A stretch of DNA of 64,000 bases from Fluctibacter corallii (GCF_025751585.1 NZ_JAOWKX010000009.1:1-64000), one strand, 5' to 3'. Numbered from the stretch's first letter, positions 55,013 through 64,000 are shown. Translations and numbers: made by a program. Notes: generated by a model not told the origin, from the letters alone.

Positions 55013-55732
55013 ATGTCTCCAGAACGCTATAACCGTATTCGCGAAATGCTTCGTATGCGCCAAACCGATCTTACTGTACTGATGGAAGAAGTGCATAAAC
55101 CCCATAACGTATCTGCCGTTGTGAGAAGCTGCGATGCCGTTGGTATTCATGAAATTCATGCCGTTTGGGATAAAAAAACACGCTTACGTCGTGGTACGGC
55201 AATGGGAAGTCAAAACTGGGTAAAAACCCACTCACATGACACAATCTCGGATGCTATTGGTCACCTAAAAGGACAGGGCATGCAAGTGTTAGTGACGCAC
55301 TTGTCTGACACAGCAGTAGATTTTAGAGATATTGACTATACCAAGCCGACCGCGATTATTCTGGGACAAGAAAAGTATGGCGCAACCGACGTTGCCATTG
55401 AACAGGCTGATCAGGATATCGTTATTCCTATGGTAGGTATGGTGCAGTCATTGAATGTGTCGGTAGCGGCAGCACTCATTTTGTACGAAGCGCAACGCCA
55501 GCGTCAGCAAGCGAACATGTATGACAAGCAAAATGTATCAGAAGCAGAATGTCAGCGTATTTTGTTTGAAGGCGGATTTCCTAAGCTGCGTAAAATGTGT
55601 GACATAAAAGGCATTCCTTACCCCTACATTGATGAAACTGGACAAATCGCCGAAGGCGATGACTGGTGGAAACAACTACAACTTACCCCCGAAAAGCTCG
55701 CATCAATTGAACAGGGTAACGACGAATCGTAA
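55013..55732 (+). CDS. trmH: tRNA (guanosine-18-2'-O)-methyltransferase TrmH
   Basis: A 239-residue SPOUT methyltransferase. Motif 1 is in KPHNVSAVVRSCDAVG (about residues 28-43), motif 2 in Ile-Ile-Leu-Gly-Gln-Glu-Lys-Tyr-Gly (about 118) and motif 3 in Ile-Pro-Met-Val-Gly-Met-Val-Gln-Ser-Leu-Asn-Val-Ser-Val-Ala (about 140), which make the knotted S-adenosylmethionine site. Methylates G18 in the tRNA D-loop. The spoT-trmH-recG order is conserved in Enterobacteria. Confidence 0.96.
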   Translation: MSPERYNRIREMLRMRQTDLTVLMEEVHKPHNVSAVVRSCDAVGIHEIHAVWDKKTRLRRGTAMGSQNWVKTHSHDTISDAIGHLKGQGMQVLVTHLSDTAVDFRDIDYTKPTAIILGQEKYGATDVAIEQADQDIVIPMVGMVQSLNVSVAAALILYEAQRQRQQANMYDKQNVSEAECQRILFEGGFPKLRKMCDIKGIPYPYIDETGQIAEGDDWWKQLQLTPEKLASIEQGNDES

Positions 55733-55818
55733 TATTTTTCATTAACTTGAAAGTAATTTACTCGCGCTCAGGTCTAGGTAGCGGACAAACACACACGTTT
55801 ATTAATAGGATGCTACCT

Positions 55819-56466
55819 ATGAAATCAATCTCATCAAAACTGGCTTTTGCGTTGCTAGGCCTTTGTCTCTTTTCTGTTAGCACACACGCGGCATCATCAT
55901 CGCGCCCTGCAATTGCTGAATCTGCTGAGCTGGTCACGCCCTTGTTGAATGGGCAGACCGTGAGTAAAGCAACAGTAAAAACAGCCGACGGTGCTGTGGT
56001 TAGCTTGAAAGCCATGTTCATGCAAAAGCCGACAATAGTGTTATTTTATCGCGGTGGTTGGTGTCCGTATTGTAGCCGTCAGCTAGCGGGGCTTAAAGAT
56101 ATTGAAGCGCAACTGGTTGATTTGGGCTATCAGGTGTTGGCCATTTCGCCGGAGTCGCCAGAACGCTTACAAGCACAGAAGTTGGAAACTGAATTTGCAG
56201 TCACTCTGTTAAGTGATGAACAGCTTAATGCAATCAAAGCATTTGGTGTCGGGTTTTACATGGATGATGCAACCGCGAAAGATTATCAGCAAAGTATGCA
56301 AATTTCGCTAACAAAGGATGCCGATACGGGTAAGCCAGTGCTGCCCGCACCAGCGGTATTTGTGGTGGATAAAAACGGTCAGGTGGTGTTTAACTACGTT
56401 AATCCGAATTTCCGCGTACGTATTTCTCCTGAGTTGCTGTATCAAGCAGCGAAGCTGTCTCGCTAA
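55819..56466 (+). CDS. Exported AhpC/TSA-fold peroxiredoxin-like protein
   Basis: 215 residues from ATG 55819, which has AGGA 9 bases upstream. A signal peptide (1-24, ending Thr-His-Ala) directs it to the periplasm. The thioredoxin-fold domain has Gly-Gly-Trp-Cys-Pro-Tyr-Cys (CPYC about 82-85), in the place of the peroxidatic Cys of AhpC/TSA proteins. The CxxC also allows thiol-disulfide exchange. Inserted between trmH and recG. A peroxidase or oxidoreductase role is inferred from the fold. Confidence 0.85.
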   Translation: MKSISSKLAFALLGLCLFSVSTHAASSSRPAIAESAELVTPLLNGQTVSKATVKTADGAVVSLKAMFMQKPTIVLFYRGGWCPYCSRQLAGLKDIEAQLVDLGYQVLAISPESPERLQAQKLETEFAVTLLSDEQLNAIKAFGVGFYMDDATAKDYQQSMQISLTKDADTGKPVLPAPAVFVVDKNGQVVFNYVNPNFRVRISPELLYQAAKLSR

Positions 56467-56626
56467 CACACGTTTTATTGTCTCACTCTGCTATTGGGCG
56501 GGTCACCAGATAACGGTGAGCGCCCAGCTTCTAACCACTTCATTCCTCTGACTTTTTCAAATCTTGCTAACTAAGGTATGATACAGGTATCTCGTTTTTG
56601 CCAACTATTTCTTACTCAAGGACACA

Positions 56627-58702
56627 ATGCAATCACTGGCTAATGTTCCGGTTACCTCGTTAAAGGGGGTCGGCAGTAAAGTGGCAGAAAAGCTTACGAA
56701 ACTTGGGCTTTTTACTGTTCAGGACGTGTTGTTCCACCTTCCACTTCGTTATGAAGATCGCACGCGTATTTATGCGATTTCTGATGCACTACCTTTCACG
56801 CATGTCAGCATTGAAGGGGAAGTCATGTCGGCAGACGTGCAGTTTGGCAAAAAGCGCATGTTAACCGTGCGTGTCAGTGATGGTACGGGCACGATTACCC
56901 TAAGGTTTTTTCATTTTTCTGCGGCGCAAAAAAACAATTTTGAAAAAGGGGTGGTAGTAAAATGTTTCGGTGAGGTGCGCGCTGGTAAATATGGCTTAGA
57001 AATGATGCATCCGGAATATCGTATACATTCGCCAGATACACTAAGCCAGGTAGAAGAATCACTGACGCCAGTTTACCCTGCAACTGAGGGAATTAAGCAA
57101 ATCACGTTGCGAAATCTATCTGAGCAAGCGCTCACTTTAGTGCAAAAGGGCGGGTTAGCTGAATTGCTACCTGAAGGATTATACGCGCAGCAAGTGAGTT
57201 TAACGGATGCGCTGAATACCGTACATCGACCTCCACCCGACGTGGCATTGTCGCTATTAGAAGAAGGCAAGCATCCCGCCCAGCGCCGACTTATTTTAGA
57301 GGAGTTACTGGCGCATAATCTTAGTGTATTAAAGGTTCGACAGCAGAGTCAGGCCCATAAAACCTTTCATATTGCGCCAGATATTTCACTGATTCATCGT
57401 TTATTAGATAACCTGCCGTTTTCGCCTACCGGCGCGCAGCAACGTGTGGTTGAGGAAATTCAAACTGACATGCAGCGCGATGTACCCATGATGCGGCTTG
57501 TGCAAGGTGATGTAGGCTCGGGTAAAACCCTTGTGGCCGCGTTGGCCGCGCTTTCCGCTATTGGTGCAGGGTATCAAGTGGCATTAATGGCGCCCACTGA
57601 ATTACTGGCCGAACAACATGCTAACAATTTTCAAGCGTGGTTAGCTCCTCTTGCGCTATCTGTGGGGTGGTTGGCCGGAAAGTTAAAGGGCAAGGCCCGC
57701 GAACAGGTGCTATCACAATTAGTTGAAGGACACATAGATCTGCTGGTGGGAACACACGCAATTTTTCAGGACAACGTACATTTTAATAATCTCGCGTTGG
57801 TGATTGTGGACGAACAGCACCGTTTTGGCGTACATCAGCGCCTTGCATTACGAGAAAAAGGCGAGCACCAAGGCGCCTATCCTCACCAATTGATTATGAC
57901 GGCAACGCCGATTCCACGCACGTTAGCCATGACGGCGTATGCAGACTTAGACACCTCAATCATAGACGAATTGCCACCGGGTAGAACACCGGTTAAAACC
58001 GTTGTTATACCCGATACACGGCGAGAAGAGGTGATTGAGCGAGTGCGCAGTGCTGTCGTGAATGATAATCGACAAGTCTATTGGGTTTGTACCCTCATAG
58101 ATGAGTCAGAAGTGCTTCAATGTCAGGCTGCCGAAGATACCATGGTGATTTTGAAAAGCTTACTTCCAGAGCTTAAAATTGGTTTGGTGCATGGACGTTT
58201 AAAGGCGATTGAAAAACAGACCATAATGGCCGCTTTTAAAGCAGGTGAACTCGACTTGTTGGTTGCGACTACGGTAATTGAAGTTGGGGTTGATGTGCCC
58301 AATGCGAGCTTAATGATTATTGAGAACCCTGAGCGATTGGGATTGGCGCAATTACACCAGCTTCGTGGTCGGGTTGGGCGAGGCTCAGTCGAAAGTCATT
58401 GTGTATTATTGTATTCCAGTCCATTGTCTAAAACAGCCAGTAAACGCCTAGGTGTATTGCGTGAATCTAATGATGGGTTTTACATTGCGCAGCAAGATTT
58501 AGAAATACGCGGCCCTGGTGAGTTACTGGGAACAAGGCAAACAGGGCTGGCAGAGCTGCGCATTGCAGATTTGGTGCGTGATGCCGAATTGATCCCCCAA
58601 GTACAAACGATGGCAACCCATTTGTGGGACAATCACCCCGCGCATGCGCAAGCAATTATCAATCGATGGATAGGAAATAAACAAAAATATGGTCATGCCT
58701 GA
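56627..58702 (+). CDS. recG: ATP-dependent DNA helicase RecG
   Basis: 691 residues (E. coli RecG has 693). The N-terminal wedge/OB domain covers about 1-230, followed by a superfamily 2 motor with [11 protein letters not shown] (Walker A, about 295), DEQHRFG (about 394), Met-Thr-Ala-Thr-Pro-Ile-Pro-Arg-Thr, and the C-terminal Gln-Leu-Arg-Gly-Arg-Val-Gly-Arg-Gly. Remodels stalled forks and Holliday junctions. Its 3' end overlaps rsmJ by 14 bases. Confidence 0.97.
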   Translation: MQSLANVPVTSLKGVGSKVAEKLTKLGLFTVQDVLFHLPLRYEDRTRIYAISDALPFTHVSIEGEVMSADVQFGKKRMLTVRVSDGTGTITLRFFHFSAAQKNNFEKGVVVKCFGEVRAGKYGLEMMHPEYRIHSPDTLSQVEESLTPVYPATEGIKQITLRNLSEQALTLVQKGGLAELLPEGLYAQQVSLTDALNTVHRPPPDVALSLLEEGKHPAQRRLILEELLAHNLSVLKVRQQSQAHKTFHIAPDISLIHRLLDNLPFSPTGAQQRVVEEIQTDMQRDVPMMRLVQGDVGSGKTLVAALAALSAIGAGYQVALMAPTELLAEQHANNFQAWLAPLALSVGWLAGKLKGKAREQVLSQLVEGHIDLLVGTHAIFQDNVHFNNLALVIVDEQHRFGVHQRLALREKGEHQGAYPHQLIMTATPIPRTLAMTAYADLDTSIIDELPPGRTPVKTVVIPDTRREEVIERVRSAVVNDNRQVYWVCTLIDESEVLQCQAAEDTMVILKSLLPELKIGLVHGRLKAIEKQTIMAAFKAGELDLLVATTVIEVGVDVPNASLMIIENPERLGLAQLHQLRGRVGRGSVESHCVLLYSSPLSKTASKRLGVLRESNDGFYIAQQDLEIRGPGELLGTRQTGLAELRIADLVRDAELIPQVQTMATHLWDNHPAHAQAIINRWIGNKQKYGHA

Positions 58703-59468
58703 TATGTCAGTTCTTCCTCCTGTCAGTGCAGAATCTGACGCACTTATTGATCAGGCTCAACAACTCGCTCGTCGATGGGGGTTAGCATTTAATGCTCACG
58801 TCGATGCGGGACTTGTGCTGATGCAAACCGCAGAGCGAGTGGAACTACGCCAATTAGATGAACCTAAGTTAGGCGCTGTATACGTTGATTTTAACTCAGA
58901 TGCATTAGCCTTTAGGCGGTTGCATGGCGGTGGCAGAAAAGAGTCTATCGCCAAAGCGGTGGGCGTAAAAGGTCAAGCATTACCACGAGTGTTAGATGCC
59001 ACGGCGGGTTTAGGAAGAGACGCCTTTGTACTGGCAAGCTTGGGGTGTCAGGTCGATATGATTGAGCGTTCGCCAGTGGTAGCCGCATTATTGGCAGACG
59101 GTTTGAAGCGTGCAGAACATGCAGCAGAATTGTCAGCTTGGTTGCCGCAAAAAATGCAATTATTTCATGGTGTGAGCTATGATGTGTTATCAGATTGGCA
59201 AGGTGAACAACCCGACGTCGTTTATTTGGATCCGATGTTCCCACACCGCAAAAAATCTGCTGCGGTTAAAAAAGAGATGCGAATTTTTCAGCATTTACTT
59301 GGGCCTGACGAAGATGCCGATAAATTGCTTATGCCTGCGCTGGCATTGGCTGCCAAGCGCGTCGTGGTGAAACGCCCCGATGCCGCCCCGTTTTTAGCCG
59401 AAACGAAGCCAAGTATGGAAATAAAAACCAAAAAGCATCGTTTTGATGTATATATAACGAATACGTAA
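58689..59468 (+). CDS. rsmJ: 16S rRNA (guanine(1516)-N(2))-methyltransferase RsmJ
   Basis: A 259-residue class I methyltransferase. Marks are [16 protein letters not shown] (about 76-91), the SAM motif [19 protein letters not shown] (about 101-119), Glu-Arg-Ser-Pro-Val-Val and Leu-Asp-Pro-Met-Phe-Pro-His (about 180). Three in-frame ATGs lie in the first six codons, so the exact start is open. Overlaps recG by 14 bases, implying co-expression. Confidence 0.93.
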   Translation: MVMPDMSVLPPVSAESDALIDQAQQLARRWGLAFNAHVDAGLVLMQTAERVELRQLDEPKLGAVYVDFNSDALAFRRLHGGGRKESIAKAVGVKGQALPRVLDATAGLGRDAFVLASLGCQVDMIERSPVVAALLADGLKRAEHAAELSAWLPQKMQLFHGVSYDVLSDWQGEQPDVVYLDPMFPHRKKSAAVKKEMRIFQHLLGPDEDADKLLMPALALAAKRVVVKRPDAAPFLAETKPSMEIKTKKHRFDVYITNT

Positions 59469-59483
59469 TGGGAGAAATCAAAA

Positions 59484-59957
59484 ATGATATCTGTTGGAGC
59501 TAGATTACCTGAGTTTTCATTCAACCGCATAGTGAATGGAGAAATGACCCACTCTCACACGAATGAGTTGTTTAACGATAAACGTGTGGTGTTATTTGCC
59601 GTACCAGGCGCGTTCACACCTACCTGCTCAGCTGCGCACTTACCAGGATTTGTTGCTTTGGCTGATAAGATCAAAGCCAAAGGCGTCGACGAAATAATTT
59701 GCTTGTCGGTAAATGATGCTTTCGTCATGGACGCCTGGAGTAAAGCCAATAACGCAGAAGAAATCGTCATGATATCTGACGGCAATGGCGAGTTTGCTAA
59801 AAAAATTGGTTTAGATATGGATACTGACAACTTTGGCGGTATTCGCTCATTGCGTTACAGCATGTTGGTAGATGATGGCAAAGTGGTGAAGTTTAATCTG
59901 GAAGATCCTGGCCGCTTTGAAACCAGCGATGCACAAACGATGCTAGAAAGCCTCTAA
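59484..59957 (+). CDS. Peroxiredoxin, Prx5/glutaredoxin-type
   Basis: 157 residues. The peroxidatic Cys lies in PGAFTPTCSAAHLPGF (about residue 49); the Thr two residues before it is the expected active-site Thr. Ile-Arg-Ser-Leu-Arg-Tyr-Ser with the active-site Arg lies near 117. This is the Prx5 (TSA redoxin) group, which typically reduces peroxides with glutathione or glutaredoxin. No signal peptide. It follows rsmJ by 15 bases and ends before a clear terminator. Confidence 0.92.
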   Translation: MISVGARLPEFSFNRIVNGEMTHSHTNELFNDKRVVLFAVPGAFTPTCSAAHLPGFVALADKIKAKGVDEIICLSVNDAFVMDAWSKANNAEEIVMISDGNGEFAKKIGLDMDTDNFGGIRSLRYSMLVDDGKVVKFNLEDPGRFETSDAQTMLESL

Positions 59958-59987
59958 GTACTGTTTTCACCGGCATTAGCTACGATG

Positions 59988-60014
59988 AAACCGCGCTTTT
60001 CAGCGCGGTTTTTT
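59988..60014 (+). terminator. Rho-independent terminator after the peroxiredoxin gene
   Basis: A 10-bp stem (AAACCGCGCT / AGCGCGGTTT) with a 4-base loop and trailing TTTTG, 31 bases after the stop codon. Ends the recG-rsmJ-peroxiredoxin unit. Confidence 0.92.
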
Positions 60015-60051
60015 GTTATACTCCGCGCGATTTTCATCAGAGGTAGTAAGC

Positions 60052-61236
60052 ATGAGCATTCAACGTGACGTGATCGTAATTGGCGCTGGCGCAGCAGGTC
60101 TTTTTTGTGCTGCACAGGCAGGTAAACGGGGTCGCAAAGTGGAAGTGCTTGATCATGCAAAGAAAGTCGGTCGAAAAATTCTGATGTCAGGCGGTGGCCG
60201 TTGCAACTTTACCAATATGTATGCGGGCCCCGAGAATTTTTTATCTGATAACCCGCATTTTTGTAAATCTGCCCTAAGTCAATATAGCCAATGGGATTTT
60301 ATTGGGCTGGTGGCTGAATATGGGATTGCTTACCATGAAAAAACATTGGGGCAATTATTCTGCGACGAGTCTGCTAAAGATATCGTGAACCTGTTGCTCA
60401 GTGAGTGCAACAACGCGAAGGTAAAAGTAACGACCCATTGTGACATCATTTCGGTAGAAAAAAACGCGCAAGGATTTACACTCCACACCAGTAAAGGGGA
60501 GTACCAGTGTGAATCTTTAGTCGTGGCTACAGGTGGCTTATCTATGCCCAAGTTAGGGGCATCGCCATTTGGTTACCAGTTAGCTGAGCAATTTGGCTTA
60601 CCAGTTAAACCCACGCGCGCAGGCCTCGTACCTTTTACCCTCCATGAGCAAGATAAAGACGTACTAGCAGAGCTATCAGGCGTGTCGGTAGACGCCAGTG
60701 CAAGTTGCAACAATACCTCGTTCAATGAAAGTATGTTGTTTACCCACCGCGGATTGTCTGGGCCAAGTGTGTTGCAAATTTCCAGCTTTTGGCATGGTGG
60801 CGACGATGTTGAATTTGACTTGTATCCTCATGGTGACTTACTGGAGATACTTAAATCCAGTGCAACAAAACAGCCTGATGCCAATTTGTCTACCATTCTC
60901 AGCCAGCACTACTCCAAACGCATGTGTAGCGTGCTGCTAGCGTATTTCAACTTGCCCAATAAGCCCATGAAGCAATTCCAAGGTAAACAGCTCGAACAGG
61001 TGGCAGACGCATTTCACCAATGGCGAATTAAACCCAATGGCACAGAAGGATATCGCACTGCCGAAGTCACCTTAGGCGGCGTTGATACCGATTATTTGTC
61101 ATCCAAAACTATGCAGGCAAAAAACGTAGATGGACTGTTCTTCATCGGCGAAGTGGTCGATGTAACGGGCTGGCTCGGCGGATTCAACTTCCAATGGGCA
61201 TGGTCTAGCGCCTGGGTAGCAGGGCAGCATGTGTAG
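60052..61236 (+). CDS. YhiN/HI0933-family FAD-dependent oxidoreductase
   Basis: 394 residues from ATG 60052 with AGAGG upstream. An N-terminal dinucleotide-binding GAGAAGLFCAAQAG (about 9-22), KKVGRKILMSGGGRCNFTN (about 38-56), the middle Val-Ala-Thr-Gly-Gly-Leu-Ser-Met-Pro-Lys-Leu-Gly (about 158), Ala-Glu-Val-Thr-Leu-Gly-Gly-Val, and the C-terminal Gly-Glu-Val-Val-Asp-Val-Thr-Gly-Trp-Leu-Gly-Gly-Phe-Asn-Phe-Gln-Trp-Ala are the family signature. Substrate unknown. Monocistronic. Confidence 0.93.
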   Translation: MSIQRDVIVIGAGAAGLFCAAQAGKRGRKVEVLDHAKKVGRKILMSGGGRCNFTNMYAGPENFLSDNPHFCKSALSQYSQWDFIGLVAEYGIAYHEKTLGQLFCDESAKDIVNLLLSECNNAKVKVTTHCDIISVEKNAQGFTLHTSKGEYQCESLVVATGGLSMPKLGASPFGYQLAEQFGLPVKPTRAGLVPFTLHEQDKDVLAELSGVSVDASASCNNTSFNESMLFTHRGLSGPSVLQISSFWHGGDDVEFDLYPHGDLLEILKSSATKQPDANLSTILSQHYSKRMCSVLLAYFNLPNKPMKQFQGKQLEQVADAFHQWRIKPNGTEGYRTAEVTLGGVDTDYLSSKTMQAKNVDGLFFIGEVVDVTGWLGGFNFQWAWSSAWVAGQHV

Positions 61237-61344
61237 ATAAAAACTTATAATAAAAATTGAACTGAGTATTGTCGTTTTTATCATAAGCACGTCGTTGATT
61301 TAAGAGCTTTTGCTACCTAAGTTTTCTATGATGTGTTTTTTAGT

Positions 61345-61710
61345 ATGTCAGATCCATCTACTGAGATATGTGTAGTTAGTGTAGGTAGTCCAGCAAGTTA
61401 CGTGGCAAATGATGGTCCATGGGTTAATAATCAGCAAGACTTAAAGCTCAGACTGCGTATTGCAGGAAATATTTCTGTAACAGGTTATGATTTTTTGAAT
61501 CACGATCTGCTTGAGACTTATATGTCTCCACAAGCATCGCCTAGAGTGATGAGTGCAGTCATGTCTGAATTCGCTGATATGCAAGACGGTAGCTCAAAAT
61601 GCACTAGTTATAGAAACAGTTATAGGGTTTATAACAAAAATGGAGCACAGCTATACAGTACAAATGGATTTGTGAGCGTCCCAGTTCTGACGCATGGACT
61701 GTGGACATAA
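61345..61710 (+). CDS. Unrecognised small protein
   Basis: 121 residues from ATG 61345; an in-frame GTG at 61333 would add 4, and a stop lies 5 codons further up. No ribosome-binding site is clear and there is no signal peptide. The sequence is Ser/Asn-rich with one Cys pair candidate (residues 8 and about 88). A repeated 'Arg-Asn-Ser-Tyr-Arg-Val-Tyr-Asn-Lys-Asn-Gly' style suggests a beta-rich exported protein that may have lost its N-terminus. AT-rich compared with the flavoprotein gene before it. It may be a degraded gene. Confidence 0.45.
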   Translation: MSDPSTEICVVSVGSPASYVANDGPWVNNQQDLKLRLRIAGNISVTGYDFLNHDLLETYMSPQASPRVMSAVMSEFADMQDGSSKCTSYRNSYRVYNKNGAQLYSTNGFVSVPVLTHGLWT

Positions 61711-61764
61711 AGTGTAAATAATATAAAAAGAGTGGGGAGTCTCGCTCATTATTGGATGGCGGTA

Positions 61765-62262
61765 ATGATTAGGAAGATTAAAAATGTTTCAAGTGTTGTG
61801 TTTACCGCCTTAATTGTTTGTCTCACAGTATTACTTACATACTTTTTTTTCTTCGATAAACCGTTTGTCTTCGTCTTGCGTGAATGCGGAATTGAAGGAA
61901 ACTATCCCTCAGATGAGGTATTCCGAGAAATAATTGAAGTAAACAGTGTTTATTCAATTAACTTTGACAGTGAAAATGTCAACGAGATTGTAGTCGAAGA
62001 TCAGGGGGCCGTTGGTTATTTATATCCCAGATTTTTAACTACCGGAATGAATATCCATCGTAATGTTACAAACATCCTGTCTACAGGAAGAGTTCTTAAA
62101 GTATACCCTGCTACTTTAACTAGCTTAGTCGGAGGGGCGAGAATTAGGATTCTAGTAGAGCTCGAGCTAGATGGAAAAAGGTATTTTTCTTTTGAACCCT
62201 TTCTAGATGAAAGATTTGTAGACCTACAAACTAGAGGGTGTGAAAACCTTATTGATGATTAA
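61765..62262 (+). CDS. Unrecognised protein with one transmembrane segment
   Basis: 165 residues from ATG 61765, preceded by GGCGGT; ATG 61756 and GTG 61732 are in-frame alternatives. One N-terminal hydrophobic helix (about 8-30) precedes a soluble domain with two Cys (in Arg-Glu-Cys-Gly and Arg-Gly-Cys-Glu) that could form a disulfide outside the cytosol. No known family is recognised. Low GC, like the gene before it, suggests both are accessory. Confidence 0.6.
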   Translation: MIRKIKNVSSVVFTALIVCLTVLLTYFFFFDKPFVFVLRECGIEGNYPSDEVFREIIEVNSVYSINFDSENVNEIVVEDQGAVGYLYPRFLTTGMNIHRNVTNILSTGRVLKVYPATLTSLVGGARIRILVELELDGKRYFSFEPFLDERFVDLQTRGCENLIDD

Positions 62263-62357
62263 GGTTGAATTATCATTGATACTCTGTGTTAATCATTGCA
62301 GAAACTTCATTAAAGTCTTTTTTATATTAAAGGAAGTGGGCAATCGATTTTTGTAAG

Positions 62358-62378
62358 CGGCGTGCCGCAAGCACGCCG
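62358..62378 (-). terminator. GC-rich stem-loop after the YrbL-like gene
   Basis: An 8-bp stem (CGGCGTGC / GCACGCCG) with a 5-base loop in otherwise AT-rich DNA, 31 bases after the YrbL-like stop codon. On the minus strand CTTACAAAAA follows instead of a T-run, while on the plus strand CCTTTTTAAC follows 10 bases later. It could serve either direction. Confidence 0.45.
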
Positions 62379-62408
62379 GTGAATAGCCTTTTTAACAAAA
62401 GATGGAAG

Positions 62409-63020
62409 CTAGTATTGTACTTCTATGGATGACATAAACCGTTGCCACTTACGCGCGATTTTCTTTTTTCGGAATGTCTCTGAATAGTCACAAAGTTTAA
62501 AGAAATCTGAGTTAACTGCACCGTCAATAATCACGATTTCATCGTGCTCCAGACCTCGCCTGACAACGACATTGTCGATGGCTAAATCACTGAGCTGAAT
62601 GGGGGTATGCATCAGATAATCTTTCAGGTTGTCTGTTAGTATTTTTACCTGAGATTGCGTTGCGCCTTGAGCGATGTAGGCGTCAAGAGTGCGTGATATA
62701 TCTCCGTTAGCATCTCGTACTAGCGTAAACACTCCGCCAGTGCCTTTATTTGAGTGAATAACACCCTTGAAACCTGCCAAGTGCTTTTCACTTACTTTAA
62801 GTTGTTGATAACGCTTAGCGTATTTAATCTCTCGGGCGAGTTGCTTGTCAGACTTAAATATGGGCTTTAATACCTTAACACATAAGGTATTGTCAGTTGG
62901 GTGCATATAACAGACGCGCCTGTTGCCCTGTGCGATGTATAAATCATCGGTTAGCTCAAAAAAGGGAAGATGAGCGTTCGTTTGAGACGGTTTGCTCAAT
63001 GCTGTTGATTGGGTGTACAT
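62409..63020 (-). CDS. YrbL-like protein (PhoP-regulatory-network family)
   Basis: 203 residues from ATG 63020 with AAGGA 10-12 bases upstream; in-frame starts exist at 63029 and 63086. It has a minimal kinase-like fold. Ile-Ala-Gln-Gly-Asn-Arg-Arg-Val-Cys-Tyr (about 31-40), Cys-Val-Lys-Val (Lys in the ATP position, about 50), Leu-Ser-Asp-Leu-Ala-Ile-Asp-Asn-Val-Val (about 142) and Val-Ile-Ile-Asp-Gly (about 166) match YrbL. In enteric bacteria YrbL is under PhoP and PmrA control; function is otherwise unknown. Confidence 0.82.
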   Translation of the reverse strand: MYTQSTALSKPSQTNAHLPFFELTDDLYIAQGNRRVCYMHPTDNTLCVKVLKPIFKSDKQLAREIKYAKRYQQLKVSEKHLAGFKGVIHSNKGTGGVFTLVRDANGDISRTLDAYIAQGATQSQVKILTDNLKDYLMHTPIQLSDLAIDNVVVRRGLEHDEIVIIDGAVNSDFFKLCDYSETFRKKKIARKWQRFMSSIEVQY

Positions 63021-63537
63021 GCTATTCATTTCCTTTGTCGCAAGCATATAAAAAAACAAAATATCGAGACTTCGCGCATAGAGCACGAAGGAACAACCTA
63101 TTTGTTGATGAGGAAACCCATTTCACAAAGAAAGGGCTATGAGGCTACATGTGTTGTAGCGGGTTTTGATGGCATTTACGCGCTAATACAAGCGTGATGC
63201 CTATGTGGCCTTCCATGTGCCTTATTATGATGAGTGACGTAATCGTTCTTCAGAGCATCTTGCTCTAAGCCGGTAATTATATTGAATAAACGTATCGCCA
63301 GCAAGTCAGCGCTACGTGGCTGGGTTTCACACCTATTTCACACTTAATGACATAGGTTAGTAACGAGTATACGAAGAATGGAATTACATTATGCTGGTTA
63401 GTACATTACCTCGAATTGAATTATCAAATGTCGCTCAGTCATTTCAATCGAATAGCCAAGGGAGTCTGAAAGGGATGTGAAATAGGGGGCAGAGCATTAC
63501 CAATAGGTTTAACTCTGCACTCCCTTGTAGAGAAGAA
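63021..63537. other. Intergenic region left of the edge gene
   Basis: About 500 bases with no recognised gene. It includes a 29-codon ATG frame (63391-63480) without a good ribosome-binding site, and a 6-bp inverted repeat (GCAGAG 63489-63494 / CTCTGC 63513-63518) that may be the terminator of the minus-strand gene at the edge. The yrbL-like promoter must lie in the left part. Confidence 0.45.
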
Positions 63538-64000
63538 TTACTTAAGATGAGGGCGATTGATAAGCAAGGCTTTTGCCTTGCTTCCGTTCCCTTTTCTAAA
63601 GGTAACTATGGCTTTGTGGCCAGCGCTATTTAAGCGCAATGTTTGTTTTTGCCATGATGAATATGTTAACAACCCATTGGTAGATTTGGGTGTTTGTTCG
63701 CCTGCTCCCAGACCTTTGAGGGTTGATTGCGTTATTTCCATAATCTTGCCTGAAGCGTCTAAATAGATAGCATCAATATCAATATCAGATTGGCATTGAG
63801 TATCATTGAACCGTTCACAATTCACGCGACTTAAGAACTGAAGGTCGCGGTTGCTAGTACCTGACAGATCAAAAATGAAACGCGCCATGTTGTTGTCATC
63901 TGAAAGCCGAATGAGCTTGGCTTGATCAATAGCAACTGGTTCTCCTGAGAACGAGGTGTCAGTTTCCGGTGAAAGGGTGTCTGCAAGTTTAACGTTATCT
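63538..64000 (-). CDS. C-terminal part of an unrecognised protein (runs off the right edge)
   Basis: The frame is open to the window edge: about 153 residues are visible upstream of the stop codon, with no stop before 64000, so the ATG at 63888 is probably internal. The visible part is Asp/Ser/Thr-rich with three Cys, and contains Asp-Ile-Asp-Ile-Asp-Ala-Ile-Tyr-Leu-Asp-Ala and Leu-Arg-Leu-Asn-Ser-Ala-Gly-His-Lys-Ala-Ile-Val. It looks beta-rich and exported. No family recognised; the N-terminal part is outside the window. Confidence 0.6.
   Translation of the reverse strand, partial: DNVKLADTLSPETDTSFSGEPVAIDQAKLIRLSDDNNMARFIFDLSGTSNRDLQFLSRVNCERFNDTQCQSDIDIDAIYLDASGKIMEITQSTLKGLGAGEQTPKSTNGLLTYSSWQKQTLRLNSAGHKAIVTFRKGNGSKAKALLINRPHLK

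Overview
The window is chromosomal DNA of a gammaproteobacterium, most likely a marine member of the Alteromonadales (Alteromonadaceae type). This rests on gene content and synteny: slmA-coaBC-radC-rpmB-rpmG-mutM-coaD, gmk-rpoZ-spoT-trmH-recG, hemCDXY-cyaY and kbl-tdh. Several alteromonad-style accessory genes sit between these blocks. No plasmid or phage module is visible. The only mobile element is the 3' end of an IS3-family insertion sequence at the left edge.

Layout. 1-2.4 kb is accessory and AT-rich: the IS3 end, a 47-residue double-glycine-leader peptide gene (684-827), a small VanZ-like membrane protein, and a PEP-CTERM-type exported protein. 2.4-7.6 kb (minus strand) is the SOS mutagenesis cassette imuA-imuB-imuC(dnaE2), with a LexA box at 7600-7615. 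7.7-13.4 kb holds an EVE-domain protein, a GTG-started coiled-coil membrane protein, a DUF885 metallopeptidase-like protein, a DUF1820 protein, a TetR regulator and an M28 lipoprotein peptidase. 13.5-18.7 kb is housekeeping: slmA, coaBC, radC, rpmB, rpmG, an unknown gene, mutM and coaD. The usual dut gene is absent between coaBC and slmA. 18.8-26.5 kb is an LPS core / surface glycan region: two GT9 enzymes, a Wzi-like outer-membrane protein, GT2, GT25, KdkA and WaaA.

26.6-32.6 kb is the most unusual block. Two paralogous pairs, each a PstS-like mini periplasmic binding protein followed by an outer-membrane beta-barrel, run directly into a membrane-bound GGDEF-EAL protein with a periplasmic sensor domain. 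Genes within each pair, and the second pair and the enzyme, are 1-4 nt apart or overlap. I read it as a candidate trans-envelope c-di-GMP signalling system. 32.7-36.1 kb is a tight kbl-tdh-glpE-glpG operon. 36.2-38.5 kb carries an orphan secreted FliL-like gene, ubiC, ubiA and ubiK. 38.7-43.9 kb has rep, a GAF-GAF-GGDEF-EAL protein with a degenerate EAL site, and cytochrome c5.

44.1-45.5 kb has tRNA-Arg(CCG), a lone TetR gene and a decayed reading frame with an in-frame TAG. 45.5-51.1 kb (minus strand) is hemC-hemD-hemX-hemY, a DUF2914 protein, a carboxylesterase and cyaY. 51.2-61.2 kb (plus strand) is gmk, rpoZ, spoT, ridA, trmH, a thioredoxin-fold peroxiredoxin, recG, rsmJ, a Prx5-type peroxiredoxin and a YhiN-family flavoprotein. 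61.3 kb to the end is accessory again: two unrecognised genes, a YrbL-like kinase-fold protein and the C-terminal part of an unknown gene running off the right edge. Start codons were chosen from ribosome-binding sites and family lengths. Function calls come from motif recognition by eye, without database searches.
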